This document shows, one piece after another, positions 18,068 to 26,500 of a DNA stretch of 64,000 nt. Each line of letters begins with the position of its first letter. Position 1 is the first letter of the stretch. This stretch comes from Echinicola marina (lineage in GTDB: Bacteria; Bacteroidota; Bacteroidia; Cytophagales; Cyclobacteriaceae): the NCBI RefSeq assembly GCF_020463795.1, contig NZ_CP080025.1, forward strand, positions 2,415,501 to 2,479,500, given 5' to 3'. A program made the position numbers and the translations under genes. The notes under the pieces are model-generated. The model searched no databases, was not told the origin of the DNA, and saw only the letters and a list, made by a program, of their open reading frames with translations.

Positions 18068-18197
18068 GGCTGTCTCAAAGATCCAATTTATTGCAATTGT
18101 AGCAATAGCGAAGAGAAGTGATCTCTCCATACGTACAATCTGAGTACTTGGAGATCACTTCGCTTCGCTGGTGATGACGTGGATTGATGAGACGGCC
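18068..18197. mobile_element. MITE-like 130-bp element with IS1182-type ends
   Basis: The element begins GGCTGTCTCAAA (18068-18079), which is identical to the ends of the insertion sequence at 40349-42164. It closes with the near-complement ending at 18197 (TGAGACGGCC). The two ends pair for 10 bp with one G-T. An internal 19-bp inverted repeat with one mismatch (18107-18125 and 18151-18169) makes the whole element fold into nested hairpins. It has no coding capacity and separates namZ from the convergent GH15 gene, where the fold could also end transcription from either side. Confidence 0.55.
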
Positions 18198-18205
18198 TCT
18201 TTTGC

Positions 18206-19996
18206 TTATAAGAAGTTAGGTTTGTCCAGTTTTTGACCAATTCGGTAGGCGGCATTCATTAGTCCTACATGGCTATAAGCCTGAGGGAAATTGCCCCATT
18301 GGGAACCTGTTTCGTGGTCTACATCTTCAGAGAAAAGCTGTAGGTGATTACAGTATTTGGTAAGTGTTTCAAAACCCTCTACCGCTTCATCCAACCTGTT
18401 GACACAGGCCAGTGCTTCAATATACCAGAAAGCACAGATCAGGAAAGTGGTTTCAGGTACACCAAAATCATCCATATGCTTATACCTGTAGAAGAGATAG
18501 TCTTTTGCCAGCAGGTCTTTTTCCAACATTTTTAGGTGGTTATTGGCACGTTCTATATCATTGCCAAAGTAGCCCATGGTAATCAATTGCAAGGTGCTGG
18601 CATCCATGTTTTTGGTACCTATGGCCTGAGAATAAGCTTTCATTTCCGGTACATAGCAGGCTTCGATCTTTTCTATGGCTTTTAGCCGCAGTCCTTCTGC
18701 TTTTTTCCGCATTTTGTCATTACCTAATCTGTCCGCTATTTTGATAGCTGCGCAGCTTCCTGCCCAATGGAAGATAAAGGTATAGCAGTGTTCTTGGGCC
18801 AAATTTCTGAATTCCCACAAGCCTGCATCTTTTTCATTCATGGTTTCCTCGATTTTATCCAGAAGATTGTTGATGAATGGAGCAGAGTGGCTTTTTTCCG
18901 ATTCAATAAAACGCTTGTCAGCATACAGTGGTAATAAACTTACCAATACCTGGCCATAAAGGTCGTTTTGGATATGGGTATAGGCTTGGTTGCCGAATCT
19001 AACAGGCTGGTTGTCCAAGTATCCGGATAGGCTACTGAGTTCTTCTTCCAAGAGTGCCGAGCCAGTAATTGAATATAGAGGCTGATACCTGCCATTGGCA
19101 TTAGTGGGGAGGTTTTGAATATATTCAAAATACCTTTCCAATTCTTGGAAATGTCCCAAGGAGTTAAAGACGTTCAAAGTATAATAACTGTCCCTGATCC
19201 AGCAGTACCTATAATCCCAGTTTCGGGTAGAGCCAGGTGATTCGGGAAGACTGGTGGTGGAGGCTGCGATGATGGCACCAGTATCCTCAAATTGGTGGAT
19301 CTTCAAAACTAGGGCTGAGCGGACAACTAATTTCTGATAAAAGTGGGGAATACTGGTGGACTTGATCCATTCTCTCCAATATTGGGTAGTAGCTTGAAGG
19401 AACCTTTCTGCGGTGCTTTCTACAGGAGCCTCCAGTGGTTGCCCATAGGTGAAAAACAGATAAATCGGTCTCTGCAGTCTAAAAGCTCTGTCCTCTATGA
19501 TATAGTTTACCGAGCAATTGGAAGTAAGTCTTACTTGTTGTTCCCCGCCAAGGTATTCAATATGATTACTGCTCATGGAAGGTTTCAAGACTTTCTCCCC
19601 CCTGTTCGTTACAGGTTTACAGTTGATTTTGATTTTGGGTTCTCCTTTGATGGGCACCACTTTTCTCACCACCATGAGGGGTTTGTGGTATCGTTCAAAA
19701 TTATGGAACCTTGGGGCAAAATCAGTCACCGAATAAGCTTCTTCTCCATTGTCGAGACTGATGGTGGTCCTCAGGATATTGGTGTTTTCCAAATATTCTT
19801 GTTCGGAAGAATAGCTGTCACTTTCAGGAAGTATATTGAACTCACCTCCTTTTTCTTTGTCCAGCATGCTGCCAAACATAAAATCACTGTCAAATCTTGG
19901 AAAACACAACCAGCTAATATTGGTGTTTTTTTCAATGTGGGCAATGTAAGCACAGTTTCCGATTAGTCCGGTACCGTAATGATGTGTTTTAGTCAT
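18206..19996 (-). CDS. Glycoside hydrolase family 15 protein (glucoamylase/trehalase-like)
   Basis: A 596-residue cytoplasmic protein from the ATG at 19996; the TTG two codons upstream is less likely. The N-terminal beta-sandwich begins GLIGNCAYIAHI and contains WLCFPRFDS. The (alpha/alpha)6 domain has the typical NWDYRYCWIRDSYYT block and WEFR, where GH15 catalytic Glu residues lie, and ends with HVGLMNAAYRIG. No signal peptide is present. GH15 proteins of this shape hydrolyse terminal alpha-glucosides such as trehalose or maltodextrins. The exact sugar is not readable. It is not obviously related to the muropeptide genes and converges on namZ across the MITE-like element. Confidence 0.87.
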   Translation of the reverse strand: MTKTHHYGTGLIGNCAYIAHIEKNTNISWLCFPRFDSDFMFGSMLDKEKGGEFNILPESDSYSSEQEYLENTNILRTTISLDNGEEAYSVTDFAPRFHNFERYHKPLMVVRKVVPIKGEPKIKINCKPVTNRGEKVLKPSMSSNHIEYLGGEQQVRLTSNCSVNYIIEDRAFRLQRPIYLFFTYGQPLEAPVESTAERFLQATTQYWREWIKSTSIPHFYQKLVVRSALVLKIHQFEDTGAIIAASTTSLPESPGSTRNWDYRYCWIRDSYYTLNVFNSLGHFQELERYFEYIQNLPTNANGRYQPLYSITGSALLEEELSSLSGYLDNQPVRFGNQAYTHIQNDLYGQVLVSLLPLYADKRFIESEKSHSAPFINNLLDKIEETMNEKDAGLWEFRNLAQEHCYTFIFHWAGSCAAIKIADRLGNDKMRKKAEGLRLKAIEKIEACYVPEMKAYSQAIGTKNMDASTLQLITMGYFGNDIERANNHLKMLEKDLLAKDYLFYRYKHMDDFGVPETTFLICAFWYIEALACVNRLDEAVEGFETLTKYCNHLQLFSEDVDHETGSQWGNFPQAYSHVGLMNAAYRIGQKLDKPNFL

Positions 19997-20140
19997 AATC
20001 AATTGTTGAATGGTATAAAAAATGAGCGGCTATTCTGGAATAGCTTTGAAGATAATAAAAAATGGAAAGTTGAAAAACACTATTTTGGCATTTTTTGCGT
20101 CGATAGTGAATAAATAGCTTAAGAAATCGGCTTGTTTTAT

Positions 20141-20182
20141 AAAAAAAATGAAACTGCCCATAAATTATAAATCTATGGGCAG
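20141..20182 (-). terminator. Rho-independent terminator of rsmG
   Basis: On the minus strand CTGCCCATA (20182-20174) pairs with TATGGGCAG (20162-20154) around an 11-nt loop, followed by TTTCATTTTTTTT. It lies 14 bp behind the rsmG stop. Confidence 0.7.
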
Positions 20183-20195
20183 GGGCTTAAAATTT

Positions 20196-20846
20196 TTATC
20201 TTTTTCCTTCAAATGGAACGTAAACCACCTTTTTGGTTTTGAAAAAGTCTTCCTTGAAATAGTCATCCAAATGGTAGGTGACATAGGAAATGTCCAGTTC
20301 TTCCATTTCTTCATCTACCTCTCCGCCTTTTAGGTAGAGAATGCCATTTTGAAATTCGTTGAAGTCTTCTTTTTTAAACTTTCCTTTTACCCAAGGGTAG
20401 AAATTGGCCATTCGGGTTACTGCCCTGCTAACCACAAAATCATATTTTCTCACTAATGATTCAGCCCGGACCTGTTGGGCTTCTACATTGCTTAGTTTAA
20501 GACTTTTGGCTACATCCTTGACCACAGTGATTTTTTTGCCAATGGAATCTACCAAATGGAAATTGGTGTCAGGAAAGAGTATGGCCAAGGGAATGCCGGG
20601 GAAACCACCGCCTGTACCAATGTCCAGCACCCAGGTGCCTGGTTCAAAATTCATGACCTTTGCAATCCCCAAGGAGTGAAGTACATGGTGAATGTAAAAG
20701 GAATCCATGTCCTTTCGGCTGATTACATTGATTTTTTGGTTCCAATCCCGGTAAAGCTCGCCCAATGCAGCAAACTGTTCTTTCTGTCGGTCCGATAGGT
20801 CTGGGAAATATTTTAAAATCAGGTCTAATTCCTGGTTCATAGCCAT
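20196..20846 (-). CDS. rsmG: 16S rRNA (guanine-527 N7)-methyltransferase
   Basis: A 216-residue SAM-dependent methyltransferase that modifies G527 of 16S rRNA. Visible family features are the N-terminal helical part with YRDWNQKINVISRKD, the SAM-binding loop LDIGTGGGFPGIPLAI and the following VSRAVTRM segment. The two possible starts (ATG at 20846 and 20840) differ by two codons. A perfect -7 box TATCTTTG (20881 down to 20874) lies 28 bp upstream of the first ATG, though no -33 element is evident. It is separated from the sigma-factor gene upstream by a strong terminator. Confidence 0.95.
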   Translation of the reverse strand: MAMNQELDLILKYFPDLSDRQKEQFAALGELYRDWNQKINVISRKDMDSFYIHHVLHSLGIAKVMNFEPGTWVLDIGTGGGFPGIPLAILFPDTNFHLVDSIGKKITVVKDVAKSLKLSNVEAQQVRAESLVRKYDFVVSRAVTRMANFYPWVKGKFKKEDFNEFQNGILYLKGGEVDEEMEELDISYVTYHLDDYFKEDFFKTKKVVYVPFEGKR

Positions 20847-20968
20847 TGTTTGTTATTTGCTCTTATAATTAGGCAAAGATAAGGCTTTCACACTAATGAT
20901 GATAATATTGCCTCATGCAATAGCTGATAAAAGGATGGACAGGAAGGTTAAGTCAAGAGAGGTAATAG

Positions 20969-21007
20969 AAAAGGCTGTTCTGGATTGCAAATCCAGAACA
21001 GCCTTTT
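20969..21007 (-). terminator. Strong terminator behind the ECF sigma gene
   Basis: A perfect 17-bp stem (20969-20985 with 20991-21007) around a 5-nt loop has A/T tails on both sides, so it can work in either direction. On the minus strand it ends the glycosyltransferase-sigma transcript. Confidence 0.85.
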
Positions 21008-21051
21008 GTCTTTTATCTAGCGTGTTACGTCTTAAATCTCCAGTCTAGCCT

Positions 21052-21663
21052 CTAAATATGCTTATCCTTCCCTTGGGCAATTTCATATAATAACTCCCTT
21101 GATCGGTGCAATTGGGCTTTTACCGTGCCAAGAGGTTTGTCCAGTTCTTGGGCAATTTCGTCATAGGATAGCTCATCAAAATACCTGAGCTTGACCAGTT
21201 TTCTGTATTTGGCGGGGAGTTTGTCCACGAAAATACGGACCATCTCGATCCTTTGGCTTTTGATGAACTCATCTTGAGGGTTGTTGTCATCATCTTCCAC
21301 GTCGATATTAACAGAGTTTCCTCCATCATCTGTAAGGGTATTGTTCAAGCTCATGGTCTTGAGTTTTTTCTTACGGATAAAATCAATGGTATTATTGGTA
21401 GCGATCCTAAAAAGCCAGGTGCTAAAAGTATAATCCTTTTTGAATTTATGCAGGTTACGGAATGCTTTGGCAAAGGCTTCCATGGTCAGGTCTTCAGCGT
21501 CATCTGCATCACGGATCATTTTTAGGATCATGAAGTAGACGGCCTTCTTGTACCGTTTCATTAAAGTGGCATATGCTTGCTGGTCTTTTTGATCTACTGC
21601 TTTGTCAATTAAGTCAAAATCTTCTAGCGCTTTGTCTGAGAACCCTCTTTCGTTTATTTCCAT
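21052..21663 (-). CDS. ECF-type RNA polymerase sigma factor
   Basis: A 203-residue sigma-70 family protein with region 2 (YKKAVYFMILKMIRDADDAE, then FSTWLFRIATNNTIDF for -10 recognition) and region 4 (LPAKYRKLVKLRYFDELSYDEIAQ, the -35-binding helix-turn-helix). An acidic linker (NIDVEDDDNNPQDE) joins them. No anti-sigma gene with a membrane anchor follows, unlike many ECF loci. Its ATG lies inside the last codons of the glycosyltransferase gene (10-bp overlap), so the two are translationally coupled. Its targets are not known from sequence. Confidence 0.93.
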   Translation of the reverse strand: MEINERGFSDKALEDFDLIDKAVDQKDQQAYATLMKRYKKAVYFMILKMIRDADDAEDLTMEAFAKAFRNLHKFKKDYTFSTWLFRIATNNTIDFIRKKKLKTMSLNNTLTDDGGNSVNIDVEDDDNNPQDEFIKSQRIEMVRIFVDKLPAKYRKLVKLRYFDELSYDEIAQELDKPLGTVKAQLHRSRELLYEIAQGKDKHI

Positions 21664-22784
21664 CTAACTGTTTTTGATAGGTAACCTTTTGCCCCAATAA
21701 TCCAAAAATAACTTAAATACATTAAATCGAAAAACATCGTCCAGAACACTTTTTGATGTCCTTCAATTTTCTTTATCGCACCGTTAATAGCGGAAAACTG
21801 GAGTATAGCCCTTATAACTATAATACTAATAATTACGGCAATTGGTTCCCATTGCCGAACAATACCCAACAAAGCTATGGCCGCGGTCCAAAAAAACAAA
21901 TGACTAATTGCATAAATGCCTATTTTGGCTTTATCAGTGGTCTTATAGTATTTCCCCGTTTGAAAGTGCCTCTTTTTCTGGATATAATATTCCTTAAATG
22001 TCTTTTTGGGGATAGACCGCGTAATGCTTTCCGGATGGATGACCACTGAAGTGTTTTTTCTCCCCGCATATTTGTTTACATAGAGGTCGTCATCGCCCCC
22101 AAGGATCTTCCACAGATCTTTGAAGGCTTTTTTATCCATAAAAAAATGCTTGCGGTATGCCAAATTTCTTCCCACGCCCATAAATGGGGCCTTCCAAAGT
22201 GCAAAGGAGAAATATTGGATAGCGGTAAACCATGTTTCGTATTGGATAAGGGCATTGAGAAAACCCTTTGCTTTTTCATAGCCCCCATAGCCCAGGGCAA
22301 AGATTTTGTTTTCGTTACGGATAGGCTGGGTCATTCGACTGATCCAGTTTTCCGAGACAGGACAGCAGTCCGCATCGGTAAGCAGAAGGACATCATATTT
22401 GGCTACTTTTATCCCCAGGGTGAGGGCATATTTTTTTGGTGTGACATGTTCTGGAGTATAATTGACCGTAACCGTTCTTAATCTGGGATAATCAGACATC
22501 AGGCCTTCCAACAAAAAACGTGAATCATCATTTGATCGGTCATTGACCACCAGTACTTCAAATAGGGGGTAGTTTTGTTTGAATAGTTCGGGGATAAGTT
22601 TTTTTAGGTTTTCTTCTTCATTTCGGGCTGCAATAATGATGCTTACTCCTTCTTGGTTTTGCTGCAAGTTTTGATTGGGTTTTGCTTTGTAAAAGAAGCT
22701 TAACCTGCCATACACAAAAGTTAGATAGATAAATTGGATTAATGTTGCTGCTCCTAAAATGAGCCACAGAAAATTGATGATCAT
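21654..22784 (-). CDS. Membrane glycosyltransferase, family 2
   Basis: A 376-residue protein with an N-terminal membrane helix (residues 2-25), a GT-A catalytic domain and two or three C-terminal helices. GT2 motifs include VSIIIAARNEEEN (nucleotide-sugar binding), VVNDRSNDD, LLLTDADC (DxD-type metal site) and a region after GGDDDLYV that resembles the ED/QxxRW part of processive enzymes (KKRHFQTGKYY). The sugar donor and acceptor cannot be told. It is co-transcribed with the ECF sigma factor that overlaps its end. A -7-like TATCTTTA is present upstream on the minus strand. Confidence 0.88.
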   Translation of the reverse strand: MIINFLWLILGAATLIQFIYLTFVYGRLSFFYKAKPNQNLQQNQEGVSIIIAARNEEENLKKLIPELFKQNYPLFEVLVVNDRSNDDSRFLLEGLMSDYPRLRTVTVNYTPEHVTPKKYALTLGIKVAKYDVLLLTDADCCPVSENWISRMTQPIRNENKIFALGYGGYEKAKGFLNALIQYETWFTAIQYFSFALWKAPFMGVGRNLAYRKHFFMDKKAFKDLWKILGGDDDLYVNKYAGRKNTSVVIHPESITRSIPKKTFKEYYIQKKRHFQTGKYYKTTDKAKIGIYAISHLFFWTAAIALLGIVRQWEPIAVIISIIVIRAILQFSAINGAIKKIEGHQKVFWTMFFDLMYLSYFWIIGAKGYLSKTVRWK

Positions 22785-22917
22785 GGGTTGTTTAGTTACA
22801 GCGTAAAGATAAAATCAAAAACAGCAACTCTTTTAAGGATAAGCTTATATTTTTGTGCTTGATTTGATAACTAAATCATAACACGGTCGTTTTGATCTTG
22901 TTTGAAAAAGAAAATAA

Positions 22918-24048
22918 ATGAAATTCATTCTCGAAAATAAAGACGAAAAGAGTAAAGCCCGGGCAGGTGTGGTGAAGACAGATCATGGGGATATACAGAC
23001 CCCGATCTTTATGCCAGTGGGAACAGCAGGCTCAGTGAAGGCAGTGCATCAAAGGGAACTGACCTATGATGTCAAGGCACAGATAATATTGGGAAATACC
23101 TATCATCTTTATTTGAGGCCTGGTCTGGATATCTTGGAAAAGGCAGGTGGTTTACATAAGTTCAATGGCTGGAGCAAACCTATACTTACCGATAGTGGCG
23201 GGTATCAGGTTTTTTCTTTGGCTGGCACTAGGAAGATTACTGAGGAAGGGGTGCTCTTTAAGTCCCATATAGATGGGTCCAAACATAAGTTCACGCCAGA
23301 AAATGTGATGGATATCCAAAGGTCTATTGGGGCAGATATCATCATGGCATTTGATGAGTGTACTCCTTACCCTTGCGAATATGGTTATGCCCGTGAATCC
23401 ATGGAGATGACCCATAGGTGGTTGAAGCGTTGTATAGAACAAGTAGATAGCACGGAAGGGAAATATGGCTATAACCAGACTTTGTTCCCTATAGTGCAGG
23501 GAAGTGTCTATAAGGATCTAAGAAAGCAATCTGCTGAATTTATTGCTTCTTGTGATAGGGATGGTAATGCTATTGGAGGGCTTTCAGTAGGAGAGCCTGC
23601 TGAGATGATGTATGAGATGACCGAGTTGGTGACAGATATTTTACCAAAGGACAAGCCTAGGTATTTGATGGGGGTAGGTACTCCTGCCAATATTTTGGAG
23701 TGTATTGCCTTGGGCGTGGATATGTTTGATTGTGTGATGCCAACAAGGAATGCAAGGAATGGCATGTTGTTTACTTCAGAAGGGATCATGAACATGAGGA
23801 ATGAAAAGTGGAAAGATGATTTTTCTCCTATCGATCCGAATATCAATAGTTATGTGAGTAATTTTTATTCCAAGGCTTATTTGAGGCACCTGACCATCAG
23901 TAAGGAGATTTTGGCTGCTCAAATTGCAAGTATTCATAATTTGAGTTTTTACCTTTGGCTGGTAGGTGAAGCTCGTGAAAAGATCAAGTCTGGAGAGTTT
24001 TCTGTTTGGAAAGATATGATGGTAAAAAAAGTCAGTAGAAGATTATAA
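22918..24048 (+). CDS. tgt: tRNA-guanine transglycosylase (queuosine synthesis)
   Basis: A 376-residue enzyme that exchanges guanine-34 for preQ1 in GUN-anticodon tRNAs. Catalytic and binding motifs are intact: LTDSGGYQVFSL (catalytic Asp), GGLSVGEP, and FDCVMPTRNARNG (nucleophile region). The structural zinc site is not: the usual CxCxxC is INSYVS here and only the later His (SIHNL) remains. Members of this phylum appear to share this loss. TATTTTTG at 22848-22855 is a fitting -7 box. The stop overlaps the next start (TAATG), so the permease downstream is coupled. Confidence 0.95.
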   Translation: MKFILENKDEKSKARAGVVKTDHGDIQTPIFMPVGTAGSVKAVHQRELTYDVKAQIILGNTYHLYLRPGLDILEKAGGLHKFNGWSKPILTDSGGYQVFSLAGTRKITEEGVLFKSHIDGSKHKFTPENVMDIQRSIGADIIMAFDECTPYPCEYGYARESMEMTHRWLKRCIEQVDSTEGKYGYNQTLFPIVQGSVYKDLRKQSAEFIASCDRDGNAIGGLSVGEPAEMMYEMTELVTDILPKDKPRYLMGVGTPANILECIALGVDMFDCVMPTRNARNGMLFTSEGIMNMRNEKWKDDFSPIDPNINSYVSNFYSKAYLRHLTISKEILAAQIASIHNLSFYLWLVGEAREKIKSGEFSVWKDMMVKKVSRRL

Positions 24049-25121
24049 TGAAATTACTGGATAAACTTATTATAAAGGATTTTCTCAAAACATACTTTTT
24101 TGTGGTTTTGATGCTGATCATGATTGTCTTGGTGTTAGATTTCACCGAAAAGAATGATGAGTTTATCCGTAATGATGTGCCCACAGCGGAAATTCTGGAA
24201 TACCTGTTTAATTACGGTCTGTACTTGAATAACCTTCTTACGCCGATTACGGTTTTTATCTCAGTGATTTTCATTACTTCGAGGATGGCAGGAAGAACGG
24301 AGATTGTGGCCATATTGAGCAGTGGGGTGAGTTTTATGCGGATGCTGGTACCATTTTTGATGGGGGCTTCTTTGATTGCAGTGGCCAGTTTCTTGTTGAA
24401 TGGTTGGGTACTGCCCGGAGCGACAGCAGGGGTTTATGAATTTAAAAGGGAGTACTTAAAAGATGATGGCCAGTACAATTATCAAAACCTCCATGTCAAA
24501 GTGGCTCCAGATGTTTATGCTTATATTTCCAGGTATTATACGGGGCCCAAAACGGGCTATTCCTTTACTTTGGAGCATATTAAAGACGGAGAGCTTTTGT
24601 CAAAGTTGTCTGCAGATAGGATAGTTTGGGACACTGCGGCCAATGCTTGGGAGGTACGGAACTGGAAACTCAGAGAGCTGCAGGAAATGGGAGAGGAGTA
24701 TTCAGTGGGAGAACAAATGGATACGGTGCTTTCCATTACTCCTGAAGATCTCGATCTTCCACCCAATCATCATGAAACGCTAAACCTTCCAGACCTCAGT
24801 AAACAAATCAAGGTATTGGAGGATCGTGGTGCGGATAATGTGAGTTTTTATAAGATTGAGCGATATGTTCGGTTTATGTCTCCTTTTGCAGCAATTATCC
24901 TGACTTTTATAGGAGTGATAGTTTCTTCTAAAAAGACTAGGGGAGGTTCGGGTTTTAAGATTGCACTGGGCTTTCTACTGGCATTTATTTATATTATTTT
25001 GTTTTTGCTGTCGAGGACTTTTGCTGAAGCGGGCACTTCCTATCCTTTGTTTGCGGTATGGTTGCCTAATATTGTTTTTGCGGCAACGGGACTGGTGATG
25101 TATAAGACGGTTCCTAGATAA
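24048..25121 (+). CDS. LptF/LptG-family lipopolysaccharide export permease, copy 1
   Basis: A 357-residue YjgP/YjgQ-family inner-membrane protein. Two or three N-terminal helices (residues 10-35, 60-80, 100-120), a periplasmic beta-jellyroll of about 140 residues, and three C-terminal helices from residue 275 match the LptF/G topology. In the Lpt machine these subunits pair with LptB ATPase to pull LPS out of the membrane. It overlaps the tgt stop by one base. Whether it acts as LptF or LptG is not decidable here. A close paralogue follows 297 bp downstream. Confidence 0.9.
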   Translation: MKLLDKLIIKDFLKTYFFVVLMLIMIVLVLDFTEKNDEFIRNDVPTAEILEYLFNYGLYLNNLLTPITVFISVIFITSRMAGRTEIVAILSSGVSFMRMLVPFLMGASLIAVASFLLNGWVLPGATAGVYEFKREYLKDDGQYNYQNLHVKVAPDVYAYISRYYTGPKTGYSFTLEHIKDGELLSKLSADRIVWDTAANAWEVRNWKLRELQEMGEEYSVGEQMDTVLSITPEDLDLPPNHHETLNLPDLSKQIKVLEDRGADNVSFYKIERYVRFMSPFAAIILTFIGVIVSSKKTRGGSGFKIALGFLLAFIYIILFLLSRTFAEAGTSYPLFAVWLPNIVFAATGLVMYKTVPR

Positions 25122-25418
25122 AATACAGGTTGGATTGATTGTTTTGGGTGTGCGTTTGTATGATGCCGATTTATACAGCAAGAAAAGGTCCGCTCTCTTC
25201 CTTGAAGGAAATATTGGACAGGACAAAGAAGATGGAGGATGATTTTTTTGCCTATCAATCCTAATAGGGGATAGGTATTTGAGTAATTTTTCAGAATGGC
25301 CTAATTGAGAGATTTGACTGTAAATAAGGGGTTTTTAGTTGACCAACTAATAAGTATTTATTATTTACGTTTTACCTTTGCTAGGATGAAAATGAAGGGG
25401 TAAAGTCAGTAGAAGATT
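25122..25418. other. Spacer between the two permease copies
   Basis: This 297-bp AT-rich stretch matches neither the sequence downstream of copy 2 nor anything else in the window. It holds a possible small ORF (25163-25264) and a perfect -7 octamer TACCTTTG at 25373-25380, about 40 bp before copy 2. No good -33 element is found at the usual distance. Copy 2 therefore probably has its own promoter and does not depend on read-through from tgt. Confidence 0.4.
25163..25264 (+). CDS. Possible 33-residue small protein
   Basis: An ATG-TAA frame of 33 codons (an adjacent ATG at 25160 is also in frame) with a protein-like composition, starting MPIYTARKGPLSSLKE and rich in charged residues, with no membrane segment. 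I do not recognise it. It could be a real small protein, the tail of a gene lost when the permease was duplicated, or chance. Confidence 0.2.
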   Translation: MPIYTARKGPLSSLKEILDRTKKMEDDFFAYQS

Positions 25419-26495
25419 ATGATGAAATTACTGGATAAACTTATTGTAAAAGATTTTCTCAAAACTTACTTTTTTGTGGTTTTGATGCTGATCATGATTG
25501 TTTTGGTGTTGGACTTCACCGAAAAGAATGATGAGTTTATCCGTAATGAGGTGCCTGCTTCCGAAATCTTCGAGTATTTATTCAATTACGGGCTTTATTT
25601 GAATAATCTTCTTACTCCGATTACGGTTTTTATCTCAGTGATTTTCATTACCTCGAGGATGGCAGGAAGAACCGAGATCGTGGCCATATTGAGCAGTGGG
25701 GTGAGCTTTATGCGGATGTTGCTGCCTTTTTTTATGGGGGCATCTCTGATTGCAGTATCCAGTTTTCTGTTGAATGGTTGGGTCCTGCCCGGAGCTACTG
25801 CAGATGTGTATGAGTTTAAAAGAGAGTACTTAAAAGACGACAGTCAAAGCCATTATCAAAATTTCCATGTAAAAGTGGCTCCTGAAGTTTATGCTTATAT
25901 TTCAAGGTATTATACCAGTACAAAGACTGGGCGTTTTTTTACTTTGGAGCATATCAAAGACGGCGAGCTCTTGTCAAAACTTTCAGCAGAAAGCATTGTG
26001 TGGGATACTACTGCCAATGCTTGGGAGGTTAGAAAATGGACTCTTCGGGAGTTGGATGAAATGGGGGAGAAATACACTGAGGGAGATAAAATGGATACAG
26101 TGCTTTCTATCACTCCTGAAGATTTTGATCTTCCTTCAAATCACCATGAAACCTTGGCGCTTCCCGAACTGAGTAAACAAATTAAGGTGCTGGAGGATCG
26201 TGGGGCAGATAATTTGAGTTTTTATAAGATTGAGCGATATGTTCGGTTTATGTCTCCTTTTGCAGCAATTATCTTGACCTTTATTGGAGTGATAGTTTCT
26301 TCGAAAAAGATTAGGGGAGGTTCGGGTTTTAAGATTGCACTGGGCTTTCTACTGGCATTTATTTATATTATTTTGTTTTTGCTGTCGAGGACTTTTGCTG
26401 AAGCGGGTACTTCCTATCCTTTGTTTGCGGTATGGTTGCCAAATGTTATTTTTGCGGTAACGGGACTGGTAATGTATAAGACAGTTCCTAGATAA
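25419..26495 (+). CDS. LptF/LptG-family permease, copy 2
   Basis: The protein is 358 residues, the same topology as copy 1 plus one extra Met, because the former tgt stop TAA has become ATG. Of roughly 42 amino-acid differences from copy 1, most fall between residues 43 and 250 (the end of TM1 to the jellyroll, for example GQYNYQN to SQSHYQN, and EEYSVGEQ to EKYTEGDK). The C-terminal helices are almost unchanged. All core helices and the jellyroll are intact, so it should be functional. It could replace one partner in an LptF-LptG heterodimer or form a variant exporter. The EamA gene starts 5 bp downstream and is probably co-transcribed. Confidence 0.9.
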   Translation: MMKLLDKLIVKDFLKTYFFVVLMLIMIVLVLDFTEKNDEFIRNEVPASEIFEYLFNYGLYLNNLLTPITVFISVIFITSRMAGRTEIVAILSSGVSFMRMLLPFFMGASLIAVSSFLLNGWVLPGATADVYEFKREYLKDDSQSHYQNFHVKVAPEVYAYISRYYTSTKTGRFFTLEHIKDGELLSKLSAESIVWDTTANAWEVRKWTLRELDEMGEKYTEGDKMDTVLSITPEDFDLPSNHHETLALPELSKQIKVLEDRGADNLSFYKIERYVRFMSPFAAIILTFIGVIVSSKKIRGGSGFKIALGFLLAFIYIILFLLSRTFAEAGTSYPLFAVWLPNVIFAVTGLVMYKTVPR

Positions 26496-26500
26496 ATCAT

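Larger units (their letters stand above)
24028..26495 (+). repeat. Tandem duplication of the lptF/G-like permease gene, including the tgt 3' tail
   Basis: The unit 24028-25121 is repeated at 25402-26495, offset 1374 bp. The second copy begins with 18 bp of tgt coding sequence (AAAGTCAGTAGAAGATTA) where no tgt is present, which marks the left breakpoint. The proteins are about 88 percent identical by eye. The last third is nearly identical even at silent sites, while the periplasmic middle has diverged. Confidence 0.85.

Noticed and set aside
19343-19966. 207-codon open frame antisense to the GH15 gene
   Set aside because: Shadow of a conserved gene; no domain, no upstream signals.
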